A stretch of DNA of 64,000 nucleotides from Pachypanchax playfairii (lineage: Eukaryota; Chordata; Actinopteri; Cyprinodontiformes; Aplocheilidae). The notes beneath the pieces were generated by a model, which saw only the letters and a list, made by a program, of their open reading frames with translations, was not told the DNA's origin and searched no databases. Position numbers and translations under genes: made by a program. Positions 50,547 through 62,387 of the stretch are shown here, in pieces (the stretch's first letter is position 1; each line of letters starts with the position of its first letter). The stretch lies in contig SSNP01000025.1 of NCBI GenBank assembly GCA_006937955.1, positions 780,499 to 844,498 on the forward strand, written 5' to 3'.

Positions 50547-53500
50547 TCAAATAACATTTGTTGGCTTTTTTTCACAGATCCACTGCGCATTAGTTGAACA
50601 TGAAAATTTATGCCAATGATGTTCTCTGATCTGTGCACAGTCCTCTTCATAGTCCTCTTCATAGTCATCAGACTGATCCGGCTCCCAGTTCCTGTCAGAT
50701 CAGTGGACAAGACAGTGAACGCATCGTTCATCTTTTACAACAGAATAAAATGAGAAAATACTGAGACAACAAACAATAAAGTTGAGACTTTATAACTGAA
50801 ACAGTTTGTTTTACTTTGTGAAATATTGTTGGTAAATGAAACAGGAAGTAGACAAAGAAACTCTTTGTCATTGTGTCCAGAATATGTTAATGATGTTGTT
50901 TCATTCTCTATTTATGTGGCAAAAATTTGTAATTTATGCTTCAAATGAAGTAAGTCGATGATTTTCTTTGCTCCAGTGAGGCAGGTGAAAATTTTCCAGG
51001 TAAAACTGATCTGAAATCTAATATTAAAAATGTAAAAAATGTTAACCCAGAGGTGCAGCAACATAAATAAATGTTATTAATTCTAATAACAGTTTGTCTT
51101 TTTATACTGCAGAGTTCACTGTAGTTGTAATAATTTTCATCAGTTTAAACAATATAACTTTATATAATGTAACAGAACATCTTCACACGTCAAACTGATG
51201 TAGCAAACTTCATGATAACGATCTCTGTAAAAAGAAAACATACGTGTAATTCAGAGGAGTTCCATCTACCCACTCCCAGGATCCTTCAGTATTGTTGCGA
51301 TGCAAACCAATCCAGGCATGAGGGATTACATTATATTTGATCATTATAGAGAAAAACATCTGTCAAACATTAAAACAAACAAAAAATACATTAGATTGGA
51401 ACCACAACATAGTTTACGTAGTTTTTAAACACGCTGTCAATTAAACTCTTGTTTGTTTAAAATGTTTTTAAATATTCACTGGAAAATTCAACCACTAATC
51501 ATTTAATAAATGCATTTATTTCGAGAATGATTATAAAATGTGATAAGAATCAAAATGCTAATCAGACAAATTTCTCATAAATGGAAATAAATTTATAGTA
51601 AATTATATAGTATATTTTATATTCTCTGGTATATATACAGTATGTGAATGAATGAAATATACTAAAGTATCAAAAACATATGAAGGCCTTGCAAAATATA
51701 TTAAAGACATCTGAGGTGTGTTAAGATGAATAAAGGCACCTGTTCTGTAGCATCGACAATCACCAACAGATCTGCTCCTCGTCCTCTGCAGTCCTCTCGG
51801 CTTTCGTTCCATGAACCGATGTATCCTGAGATGAAGTAGCAGGAGAAGGTGAACAGCAGCCATCCATCAGGACACATCTTGTCTGAAAGAAATGTTGCAG
51901 ATCAACATCGATGATTGTTGTGGCAGTAAAACAGTTTTTTGACCTTTAACCATTAAATGTAACCAAACAGCTCAAAACAGCATATGCTTTTGAAAAAAAG
52001 CAAAAAAAAATAAATAAATTAATTCACAGATTAGGCTGATAAGAGTTGTTTTCTTGTGTCCTTTAACATAATCTTAAATAGCAGTGATGCAGGACAGTAA
52101 AATAATTCACATCCAAATGTAGAATATTAAATTTCTGGAGGATTTATGATTGTAGAAATGGAAAAGAGTAAATGTGGTTTCATAAATGAGGAAAATGATA
52201 ATGTTTCACTTGAAGAAGGTCGACCATTCAACATGAAAACACATTATAAAATGACTTGTCTTAGAAACGTGAACTGGAATAAACCCTATTATAACATGTA
52301 AAGACTCACTGTTCTGGAGTAAACTCAGAGTTGTTCCAGAGAATTCAGAGAACTGGTTAATCAGCGTGTTTCTTTCTCGAGTTACAGATGAAAGCTCCGT
52401 CCTCGTGTCAGTGAGCTCCTGATTCAGCTGGTCTCTTTCTCTGGAAAACTTTTCATCACTGGCATTGAGACACGCAGTCAGATTCTTTCGGAGGATGGAA
52501 AGATCTTCAGTCACTTCAGTTTTGGAATCAGTTTCTGAACAAAGAAGAGGGATCCAGAGTTTACCAGAAACAGAAACAGTGAAGAAAAAAAACAGATTTT
52601 TTTGTTTTTATTTGTAAGATTTCTAAACAAACTCTCTCATCTCATGGCCAATGTCTGGTTTGACATTGTTATTAATATTTGTGTTATTTTTACTCATAAT
52701 GTCAGTTTTACTGTAGATTTTAAAATCTTTTTCTTTTGCATCAGAAACTCTGACATAGGTTAGATGTTCAACAGGAAAAGGGACAGAAACACCTGAATAT
52801 TAAAGAAAAACCTGGTTTGAACATGTGAGTACTCACGTCCTTTAACCAAACTCTGCTGTCCAGTTTCTGTGAGTTTGTCCTTCAGCATGTTGTTTTCTTC
52901 AGTTACAGACGAAAGCTTTTTATTACTGACCTGAAGACGCTCAGTCAGATCTCTGTTGCTCTTTGTATCTGAAACACATTAAAATATATCTATTTAAAAA
53001 AGAAATAAACAAAGGACAGTGAGGATCCAGACATTTTCAAAAGTGCATCACATGAAATCATCATATAAGGTCATGTGTGATAGTTCAGTCACGGCACATA
53101 AACTATGCCAGCAGGTCAGTTCCTTCTGACAAATCTTTGCACATTTGCAGAATTGTAATTAAACTCTATGTAACTCTAAATAAATAAATCCTTCAAATGT
53201 AAAAATAACTAAAACATAAAAGTTTGAGGTTTAAAAAAATTTCAGGTAAAGACACTGGAATAAAATATCTTTACTTGTCGTACCTCCCAAGATTTTAAGA
53301 TCAACATTATTTTATAAATTAAATCAAATACTTGTTATCTTTCTATTTTTTGTAATAGTTTTATCATTCTCTCATTTATATCTCAAGTACACTCAATTAA
53401 AAGAAAAACAGCTTTTCTTCTTTAGAGAAGTAGCTCAAGATCACAGAACAGTGAACGTATGATCTTGAGAAAACCATATAAATATGAAATACAGCTGGTT

Positions 53501-53977
53501 CACGTTCTCTCAGCTTCTGTAAAAAAAACATTGTTTAGATTGTTGACTCCTTACATTTGTTTCTTAAATTAGATAAAACAACAATTATAGAGTTTAATCA
53601 TGTATAACTGCACATTTCTTCAGATTTCTTCAGTAAATATATTTGTCTTTCAAAAGAAAATCATGAATTGAAGTAAATAAAAGTAGTTAAAAAGTTAAAG
53701 CATATTAAAATGAGAGAAAAGCCAAATCAGACTCACACTGGAGGTTGAGGATCAGAAGTCCAACCAGCAGAGAGATACTGAGCAGCCCCAGAAAGAGAAT
53801 AACACCCAAATGGAAGCAGCTGTCAGAACCTGAACACAGTTTAGATCCATGAAATAAATAAATAAACTGTAAAAAAAGTTAAAAATCATCTGTTGGTTTG
53901 TTCTCACCTCTACAGATTCTTAAAGGATAATTGTTGTGAAGTTTGTGATGATGAACTCTGATGTGTTTTTTCTCCAT
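50547..53977 (-). CDS. C-type lectin receptor, type II membrane protein (CD209/ASGR/CLEC4-like), gene 1, 7 exons, complete
   Basis: Exons on the minus strand: 53977-53908, 53829-53737, 52968-52837, 52534-52310, 51882-51740, 51359-51244 and 50691-50547 (stop). The total is 924 bp, 307 residues, all in phase. There is a short histidine/lysine-rich cytoplasmic end (MEKKHIRVHHHKLH), one membrane span (about 29-53) and a heptad-rich coiled-coil stalk (55-173). The C-type lectin domain (about 176-302) is split over three exons as usual, with CPDGW, SCYF, SREDC, GADL, AWIGL and WICEK. In the calcium loop the usual EPN/QPD and WND motifs read EPD (263-265) and WHK (286-288), so the classic sugar-binding calcium site is probably lost or altered. 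An acidic DYEEDYEED stretch precedes the conserved cysteine. No ITIM is visible in the cytoplasmic end. Ligand unknown. Confidence 0.9.
50637..50670 (-). repeat. In-frame 12-bp tandem duplication in the lectin gene 1 calcium loop
   Basis: On the coding strand GACTATGAAGAG occurs twice in a row, encoding DYEE-DYEE, directly before the conserved DC of the lectin domain (residues 269-278). Confidence 0.9.
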
Positions 53978-56900
53978 CGTTGCAGCTGATTAACAGTCTC
54001 TGAGCTCTGCGGTGCAACTGAATGAGATGATGACAGTTAGTGTCGCGTTTCATAAAACAGTCACATGTTACAGAGGTGATCAATATCAGAAACAACCAAT
54101 AATCACGAACCAAATGTTTAAATGTGGGAACACAGTATAAAATCCATTTCTGTTAATAAAAGGTTTAATGTTGAACATTTACATATTTAATTTTATTTTG
54201 AATATTAGATAAAAATGTGGCTTTTCACTAACACAGTAACTGCTTTAATAAACAATAAAAATTTTAGTAGGAAACATTCAAACAAGGACTGAGCTACATA
54301 ATCAATAAAGTTTCTTATAAGGTGTATTTTGATTATTTTTTTCAGTTCAGTTCTGTGTAATTTAGATATGCGTCACTTTCTTTAATCTAGATTATTTTTA
54401 ATCTGTGTTACATGTTTAGCATCAGACTCCTAATACAACTCACAAACCTCCCAAACATCAGGAGAAACTGTTTAAGAGAAGCTTTTACATAATCCATCTA
54501 TTCATTGAAATATTTTTTATTAAGAATATATAAATAATTAAACTGAAACAATTCATACATTACTATAATAGAAAAATAACTTCATCTCTTTAGGTTTATT
54601 TTTCTCCTTTTTTAGGAATTGTGTATTTTTCAGCAAGACTGAATGAAGAGAAGAAAATGTACATTAAAAACAAAACTAAGGAAACGGTTTGATTCTCCAA
54701 ATTGATAAAATGACAGATAATCAATGAACCTTTTCATTGTTAAATAAAGTAAAACAATTTTGCAGAAGAGATTTAAGAGGTAAAAAGGTTTATAGATCAG
54801 TTTAGATGGGAGGAACAAACATCATTAATTTAACACCGAGTCGATTAAACCTGAATATTCTGAAGTTTACTGGAAAATACTGAGTGATAAACACAGTAAC
54901 AGAAGCTGTATGACTTATCTTTGCTTTGCTTATAATGTGCCACTCTACACGTTTCTTTAAATCATTGTTCAACAATTGTTGATTTTAGAAAGTAATAATA
55001 TGCGGTTCGTTTTATTTTAATGGTACATTAAATTAGGTGTTAAAGTCTGCTTCAGTAAATGTCACTGATTTACCAAAATACTTCTGTCTGGAGGTATTTA
55101 ACCAGACTGTTGTACAAACAATGTTGCTTTGCCACATTGTTTGATTTTTAATTTTTTTTGGTCTAATGTCTTGTGTAGAGTCTCAAAAATTTAGTTGAAA
55201 ACTTGCATCTATTTCAGAACTTTTAAAGATTTTGTATAATATTTGCATATTATTTAACTTTTCATTTTTTAATATGTTTTTGTAAAACTCTGATTTTTAT
55301 CTGTGAAAACTTTTATCAAAATAAACTTTACTTGTATAAACAGGAAACTCTCTATTCTAATCTGTTTATAAATCTGTTGAGGCAGACACCCTGCGGTAAA
55401 ACATCCGCTATACGGTGAAAACAAACATCTACGCAGTCTGATTTTCCACAACAACAATGATAATAAAAGTTATAACTGTGACACTCTGTTACGTACCCAG
55501 TCTTTATGTCTCATTTATCTTCAGTTCCATCATTTCCAACTTTGACTAGAACTAACTAACTAGAACTGACTAGAACTGTGCTGGACCTTAAAACCATAGC
55601 AGATATTTTTAATGTATGAGTTTGTTATAATACAAGATTTTCAGAAACAGAATCAGATTTATTTGGCCCAGTATGTTACACATAGAAGGAATTTGGTTCC
55701 AGCTCTCTTTTCACTTGTACAGACAGACAGACATATATAAGATAACAGTGTTAGACATAGAGCACATAGAACACACACAAAATACACTCGCAGCATTTGT
55801 CCACCATCAAAGTCTTATTGGTGGTTTATCGTCAGGTAGTGAAGTATACAAGCAGATATTGTTATATTTAGGATAGAATAAATTATGGAGAGTTAAACAC
55901 GTTTGTTCAACATGGTGACGGCCTGCTGGGAAAAAAACAGTTTTAGTGTCTTGTGGTTTTGGTTTATAGAGATCTGTAGCTCCGTCCAGGGAGGAGAGAA
56001 TAGGTGAGATCCTGGGTGAGAAGGTCCCTGCTGAGTCCAGATCCTGGATGGAGGTCAGATCAGCACCAGTGTTCCTCTCTGCAGACCTTTTAGTTCTTTG
56101 CAGTTTGTTTCTGTCTAGTTTGGCTGCAGAAACCAGATGCTGGTGATGCTGGTCCCTAGAAACCTGAATGTGTCCACCATAGTTACAGCCGTGTTGTGTA
56201 TTGATAATGGGGGACAGGACAGGGGGGGAGGGCTCTTCCTAAAGTCCACTGTTATCACCACAGAGTGTGCTAGATGGTTCTGGCTGCACCAGAGGACCAG
56301 CTGTCCCACTTCCTGTCTGTAAGCAGACTCATCTCCGTCCCTGATGAGGACGATGACCGTCATGTCATCTGCAAACTTCAGGTTTAATTTATCAGTTAAA
56401 GTAGTTTTGCTGTTTGAAGAAAAGGTTCCTGCACATTAGTGCTGCGCTGTTGTGAAAACAATGTAAATAAATATGTACGCTGTGGGTTTTGATCTGATCT
56501 AGCAGCGACGCTGGCATTCAGATAAATGTTACTTTTGTGGGTTTTACCCACTTTGTTTCTTCTACTTCTTAGAAATGATGTAAGGAAGCCTGTTGATCTG
56601 AGTCAGAGCAAGAACAAGAAGCATCAACCATTTCCTGTCTGCAGCTCGAACATCAGTAGAACCCTATAAACTCTGTTTCTGATTCATTTTCCATATTTTT
56701 TATGTAATAATTTGATTGAATGTAAAAAATACAAACTTCATCAGAGTCCAAAAATTAACATGATTTTCAATCAGTCACTATCAAAGTCAACATTTATGCT
56801 TGAGTTAGAAACGTTCCAGGTTCCTTCAGGTTCTTCAAGGTTCTCTCAACGTCAAGTTCACTCAGTTTTAACTTTTTTCAGCAACAAATATAAAAATCTG

Positions 56901-57314
56901 GATGAATGGAAAGATGATCAGCCTTGTGAGAGAAACAACAACAAAACAAACAAAACCAAAATTCATCTAAACTAAAACATCAAGTTCAGAAAGAAAATCT
57001 GAACTGAAGCTTTTCCTGTTCTGTAAATGATACAAAACTGACAGAGTACATGATGTAATTTCATCTCTTCAATGATCTTTCTGACTCTTTATTCTCATCT
57101 TGATCATTTTATAAAATAAACTGGATCTTAATCACTTTTCAGATGAAGAAGTCGCATGTCAGACATAATAAATACAACAGGGAATTTAATGCAGTTCACA
57201 TTTTGACTCATTTAAATTCTTGAGAAAAGTTACAAACTTGTTGCAGGATCAAGGTTGTTTAATTCTGTAATCATTAAAGATTAGTTAGATTAGAATAAAC
57301 CTTTTTTAATTATT
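53978..57314. other. Intergenic stretch between lectin genes 1 and 2
   Basis: Contains the upstream region of gene 1 (53978 upward), a LINE fragment at 55650-56405 and the 3' UTR of gene 2 (below 57315). Nothing else is recognised. Confidence 0.55.
55650..56405 (-). mobile_element. Degenerate non-LTR retrotransposon 3' part with reverse-transcriptase remnant
   Basis: On the minus strand 56363-56115 encodes MTVIVLIRDGDESAYRQEV, then LVLWCSQNHLAHSV, then FRFLGTSI: the region after the catalytic YADD-type box of fish LINE reverse transcriptases. The rest to 55650 is 3' tail with an 'aatcagatttatttggccc' end. It is broken by frame changes and not active. Confidence 0.75.
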
Positions 57315-60300
57315 CTATGTTGGTGTTTTTTCACAAATCCAGTGAAGAGAAGTTTCACATGGAAGATCATTCCAGTAATCATCAGTTCTGAGATGTGCAC
57401 AGTCCTCAGTGATCCGTGGATTTCCACCATCATCAGGCTGTCCACTCACCCAGTGCCTGAGAGAGAGAATCAGTTTGTGTTTTTACTTCTAGAGCAAGAA
57501 TAAATAATAAAAATGTGCAAACAGGTTAAACAGGTAAGAATTAAAGTCTTGTTCACGGACATTTATTAGTTCATTAAATGATTTTCAGAGGAAGTTTTCA
57601 CAAGAACTGTTTACTAATATGTGGGTTCCTTCCACATTCAGCATATGTGAAAGGTTTATTTAAAGTGAGAGTTTGGTATCTTTGGTGTGTATCCAACCTG
57701 AGATGGTGAGTCATCTTAAATACTTCTTATTAAATGTTTACACATGTGTAACTGATCACCTGGCTGTTATTGTACATCTTTAACTTTACTCAAACACTCA
57801 ATCCTTCAGTCTGAACACATCAGGAGTTGATACTGAGTTGGTTTAAAACCAGCTGATGTTTCATTCTGCAAGTAGACATGACTAGCTTAAAGAGCTTAAA
57901 GAATACTAACAAATAACAAAACAGAAACACGTACGTAAAACTCAGAGTAGTTCCATCAACCCACTTCCAGGATCCTTCAGTCTCTTTATCAGTTAAACCA
58001 ATCCACGATGATTTTTCAGTGAAGATGTCGAGAAAAGTCTGTCAAATTTAAACATAAATAAAGCATTTAATTTAGCTTTCAACATCAATACAATATTTTC
58101 ATTTTTTCTAAATGTACTAATTCTATCTAAGTATTAATTTTTTAAAATACACATTTTATACAATGTTAACTTAAAAATTTAAAGAATGATTATCTGAGCA
58201 ATTAAAAAGTAATTTTAATCTGAAAATTTTACATGACGGATGACTTGTTGATCTCCAGTTCCATTCAATTACATGTTTTAAATGATGCCAAACTGAGAGT
58301 GCAAAAGAAGCAAATCAAGGAAGATGCTAACCAATAGGGTGAGTTCTTGCTCCCATTGATCATTTTTCTAAAAGTAACTTATTAAAAGTAACTTGAAATT
58401 GAATAGTATTAAAAACCATTCATCCATTATCTATACCTGCTTATTCCTTTACAGGGTCATGAGGAGCATTATTGGGTGAGAGGCAGTGTTACAACTGGAC
58501 AGGTCACCATTCACACACCCTCACAGCTAGGGACAATTTAGATTTTCCAATTAACCTCAAACACATTTTTATTCTGTGGGGGGAAGCCAGAGACCTCAGA
58601 GAAAACCCACCCATGCACAGGGAGAACATGCAAACTACATGCAGAAAGGTTCTGGTTCTGAACCCAGGNCTTTCTTGCTGCAAAGCAACAGTGTTGCAAA
58701 CTGCGCCACCATGTGGCCCTGGCCTCAACATGTGAGAGTAAAACAAAGGCTGTCAAGGCAGCAAAATGGTTTAGTCAAAAAAACTCAGGGAGAACTCAAG
58801 GGGCTCGAGATGCAGTAACACAGGAGGATCCGACAAGGGTTCAGACACAGAGGACAGAACAACTCCAGAGGGAGACTGATGAGGAGACAAGAGACAGCTG
58901 GGCACAATAAACTAACTGAGACAGAAAGAGGAGAATCTGGAACAAGAGACTGAAACAGACAACTGAACACATCTAAACACAGATGAACACAGTCTAAACA
59001 GACTGATGAGTAAAACACGACACTGGAAGACAGAAGGACACAAACCTGGGAGAAAAAAGCACTCTGGGAAAAAAACTAAATACACTCATAAGACCACAGG
59101 AGGGAGACAAAGACACAACAGGAAACAAAATACAGTACAACTACAAAATAAAACAGGAAACCAAAACTCTTCCAAACACAAAAACCCACAACCTTGACAG
59201 AATTACCTGTTAACAGGTGCCGTCCTGACTGCCAGTGAGGGCAGGTGAGTAGGGGGAGGGGTTAATCTGAGAGGAGTTTGTCTTTCCAAAGACTAAAAAT
59301 GGATCAACATGAGTCACTGCAAAAGATCAGGAAGCTAACTGTGTCCTTCAAGGGATTTACGTTCAGCTAATGTAAGATATCGGTTCTAAGTATATTATGA
59401 TTATGCGACTGGCTAGTGGGGGACAAGTGGGGTATCCAGGAAATCTATCAGGGTGGCCGCGGTTTCCTCTGACCCCACTTGATGGTGGTCCTGTATCAAA
59501 TCAGAGTTCTCAGTAAGGCCTGTTCAGTCCTGATGGAGCTGAGCCCCCTTTGGTTTGAGAGTTCTTGCTGTTCCCATCAAGGTGCAGATACATCCTGCCT
59601 AAATGTTGGACAAACAGATTGAAGTTTTCTCTGGTTCCTGCTGCCACAGCTCTGTTGAATAATTTTGCTTGATGTTGCAGGATAATTTGCAGCCAGGGCA
59701 TAATAAAGATTCCTTGAACCAAAACGCATTTAGACTGTGCTAAAAGCCTAGAACCATCAGGAACATTCCTAAACAAGTACCTAAACAAGACCATCAGAAA
59801 AAGATGGAATCCAGTTCAATGATTCATCACCTGTTCATCTTCATTATCGATCACCACCAGATCTGCTCCTCTGCTTCTACAGTCCTCTCTGCCTTCATCC
59901 CAGGAGCTACTCGTTTTAGAGAGGAAGTAACAGGAACCATCAAACTTCCTCCATTCAGCTGGACATACTGAAACAGAAACATTCAAATATATAAATAACT
60001 ATATACAAATATACATGTATTATATTTTATTTAATTGCTTCTTGTGTTTACTGACTGTTGTTGTTTTAAAAGAAAGACAATTGTTCAAAACCATATTTCA
60101 GTTGTAAAGAGTCAGTTTCTCTAAAACTGAATCACAAAAGTAAAATATTTCTAACATACATATTGTTTTGGGATAGTTCTGATTCTGTCGTAAAAGTATT
60201 TTCTTACTTTTCTTCAACAAACTCTGAAGTCTGGTGAGTTCTTCACTCATTTCAGTGATGTTGGTCTTCAGCTGGTCTCTCTGTTCAGTCATGGAGGAAA

Positions 60301-62387
60301 GTTTCTCATCGCTGGTCTGGAGACGTTCAGTCAAATTATCTTTAATGGTGGAGAGATCTGCTGCCAGATCAGCTAAATAATGAGCTGAAATAAATCAGGA
60401 GAGTTTGTTATTCATCACACTGCAGCAGAGAGTTCAATCAGTTTATTTCTGGGCAGCTGAAAGTTACAGAGTTCATTTATAAACTCACAGCGGACACTGA
60501 AGAAGACGAGTCCAACCAGCAGGAAAACATTCAGGAGCCCCAAAAAGATNNNNNNNNNNAATAAACTAACTGAGACAGAAAGAGGAGAATCTGGAACAAG
60601 AGACTGAAACAGACAACTGAACACATCTAAACACAGATGAACACAGTCTAAACAGACTGATGAGTAAAACACGACACTGGAAGACAGAAGGACACAAACC
60701 TGGGAGAAAAAAGCACTCTGGGAAAAAAACTAAATACACTCATAAGACCACAGGAGGGAGACAAAGACACAACAGGAAACAAAATACAGTACAACTACAA
60801 AATAAAACAGGAAACCAAAACTCTTCCAAACACAAAAACCCACAACCTTGACAGAATTACCTGTTAACAGGTGCCGTCCTGACTGCCAGTGAGGGCAGGT
60901 GAGTAGGGGGAGGGGTTAATCTGAGAGGAGTTTGTCTTTCCAAAGACTAAAAATGGATCAACATGAGTCACTGCAAAAGATCAGGAAGCTAACTGTGTCC
61001 TTCAAGGGATTTACGTTCAGCTAATGTAAGATATCGGTTCTAAGTATATTATGATTATGCGACTGGCTAGTGGGGGACAAGTGGGGTATCCAGGAAATCT
61101 ATCAGGGTGGCCGCGGTTTCCTCTGACCCCACTTGATGGTGGTCCTGTATCAAATCAGAGTTCTCAGTAAGGCCTGTTCAGTCCTGATGGAGCTGAGCCC
61201 CCTTTGGTTTGAGAGTTCTTGCTGTTCCCATCAAGGTGCAGATACATCCTGCCTAAATGTTGGACAAACAGATTGAAGTTTTCTCTGGTTCCTGCTGCCA
61301 CAGCTCTGTTGAATAATTTTGCTTGATGTTGCAGGATAATTTGCAGCCAGGGCATAATAAAGATTCCTTGAACCAAAACGCATTTAGACTGTGCTAAAAG
61401 CCTAGAACCATCAGGAACATTCCTAAACAAGTACCTAAACAAGACCATCAGAAAAAGATGGAATCCAGTTCAATGATTCATCACCTGTTCATCTTCATTA
61501 TCGATCACCACCAGATCTGCTCCTCTGCTTCTACAGTCCTCTCTGCCTTCATCCCAGGAGCTACTCGTTTTAGAGAGGAAGTAACAGGAACCATCAAACT
61601 TCCTCCATTCAGCTGGACATACTGAAACAGAAACATTCAAATATATAAATAACTATATACAAATATACATGTATTATATTTTATTTAATTGCTTCTTGTG
61701 TTTACTGACTGTTGTTGTTTTAAAAGAAAGACAATTGTTCAAAACCATATTTCAGTTGTAAAGAGTCAGTTTCTCTAAAACTGAATCACAAAAGTAAAAT
61801 ATTTCTAACATACATATTGTTTTGGGATAGTTCTGATTCTGTCGTAAAAGTATTTTCTTACTTTTCTTCAACAAACTCTGAAGTCTGGTGAGTTCTTCAC
61901 TCATTTTAGTGATGTTGGTCTTCAGCTGGTCTCTCTGTTCAGTCATGGAGGAAAGTTTCTCATCGCTGGTCTGGAGACGTTCAGTTAAATTATCTTTAAT
62001 GGTGGAGAGATCTGCTGCCAGATCAGCTAAATAATGAGCTGAAATAAATCAGGAGAGTTTGTTATTCATCACACTGCAGCAGAGAGTTCAATCAGTTTAT
62101 TTCTGGGCAGCTGAAAGTTACAGAGTTCATTTATAAACTCACAGCGGACACTGAAGAAGACGAGTCCAACCAGCAGGAAAACATTCAGGAGCCCCAAAAA
62201 GATTAAAACACTCAGCTGAAGTCTTTTCTGGAAGCTGCTTGAACCTTAACAGAGAAAATCAAATAAATTCTGCTTCATAATAATCAAACAACAGATTTCT
62301 GTTCAGTTCTTTCTTACCTCTGGGATTTGTTTCAGAAATTTGGAAGACAGGTTTATCACGTTCAACATTGGCATAAATTTCCTCCAT
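57315..62387 (-). CDS. C-type lectin receptor gene 2 (CD209/CLEC4-like), interrupted in the assembly by a gap and a duplicated block
   Basis: One coherent gene uses 62387-62318, 62244-62143, 62038-61862, 61621-61485, 58038-57935 and 57456-57315 (stop). The total is 732 bp, 243 residues, all in phase. The cytoplasmic end starts MEEIYANVERD: Y5 lies in a YANV motif (YxxV, also YxN), ITIM-like but without the usual hydrophobic residue at -2. Membrane span about 34-55, coiled-coil stalk 58-116, lectin domain 117-240 with CPAEW, GSCYF, GREDC, GADLVVI, SWIGL, QPD (203-205) and WND (225-227). QPD plus WND indicate an intact calcium site with galactose-type preference by the family rule. The stalk and first lectin exon are present a second time at 60384-60208 and 59967-59831, next to the N gap, most likely a duplicated assembly block rather than a second gene. 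Confidence 0.82.
58430..58730. repeat. Dispersed teleost repeat, family A, copy 4 (reverse head first)
   Basis: 'tcatccattatctatacctg' head, 'caccctcacagctagggaca', 'agaaaacccacccatgcac', 'gaacatgcaaactacatgca' and 'gaacccaggnctttcttgct' blocks, ending 'gcgccaccatgtggccc'. It contains a single N at 58669. It lies in the lectin gene 2 intron between lectin-domain exons 1 and 2. Confidence 0.8.
58906..60549. repeat. Duplicated block, copy A (left of gap)
   Basis: Bases 58906-60549 match 60560-62203 at a constant offset of 1,654. It carries lectin exon 59967-59831, stalk exon 60384-60208 and the first part of the membrane-span exon (from 60489), which runs into the gap. I noticed two differences, both in the stalk exon: 60253 C versus 61907 T (Glu versus Lys) and 60332 C versus 61986 T (silent). 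Confidence 0.95.
60550..60559. other. Assembly gap, 10 N
   Basis: Ten N characters, a conventional placeholder of unknown true size. The flanks are the end of copy A and the beginning of copy B of the duplicated block. Confidence 0.99.
60560..62203. repeat. Duplicated block, copy B (right of gap)
   Basis: Near-identical to 58906-60549. Its right end continues directly into the rest of the membrane-span exon (to 62244) and the first coding exon of lectin gene 2, so copy B is the copy linked to the gene's 5' end, while copy A is linked to its 3' end. Confidence 0.95.

Noticed and set aside
59510..59794. 94-codon minus-strand open frame (and its twin at 61164-61448) as a separate gene
   Set aside because: It lies in the intron between lectin-domain exons 1 and 2, has no recognised family and appears twice only because the block is duplicated. 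A transposon relic is possible but not supported by visible ends.
58906..62203. Two separate lectin genes on either side of the gap
   Set aside because: Neither would be complete: copy A lacks a first exon and copy B lacks the last two lectin-domain exons, while one combined gene is fully in phase.
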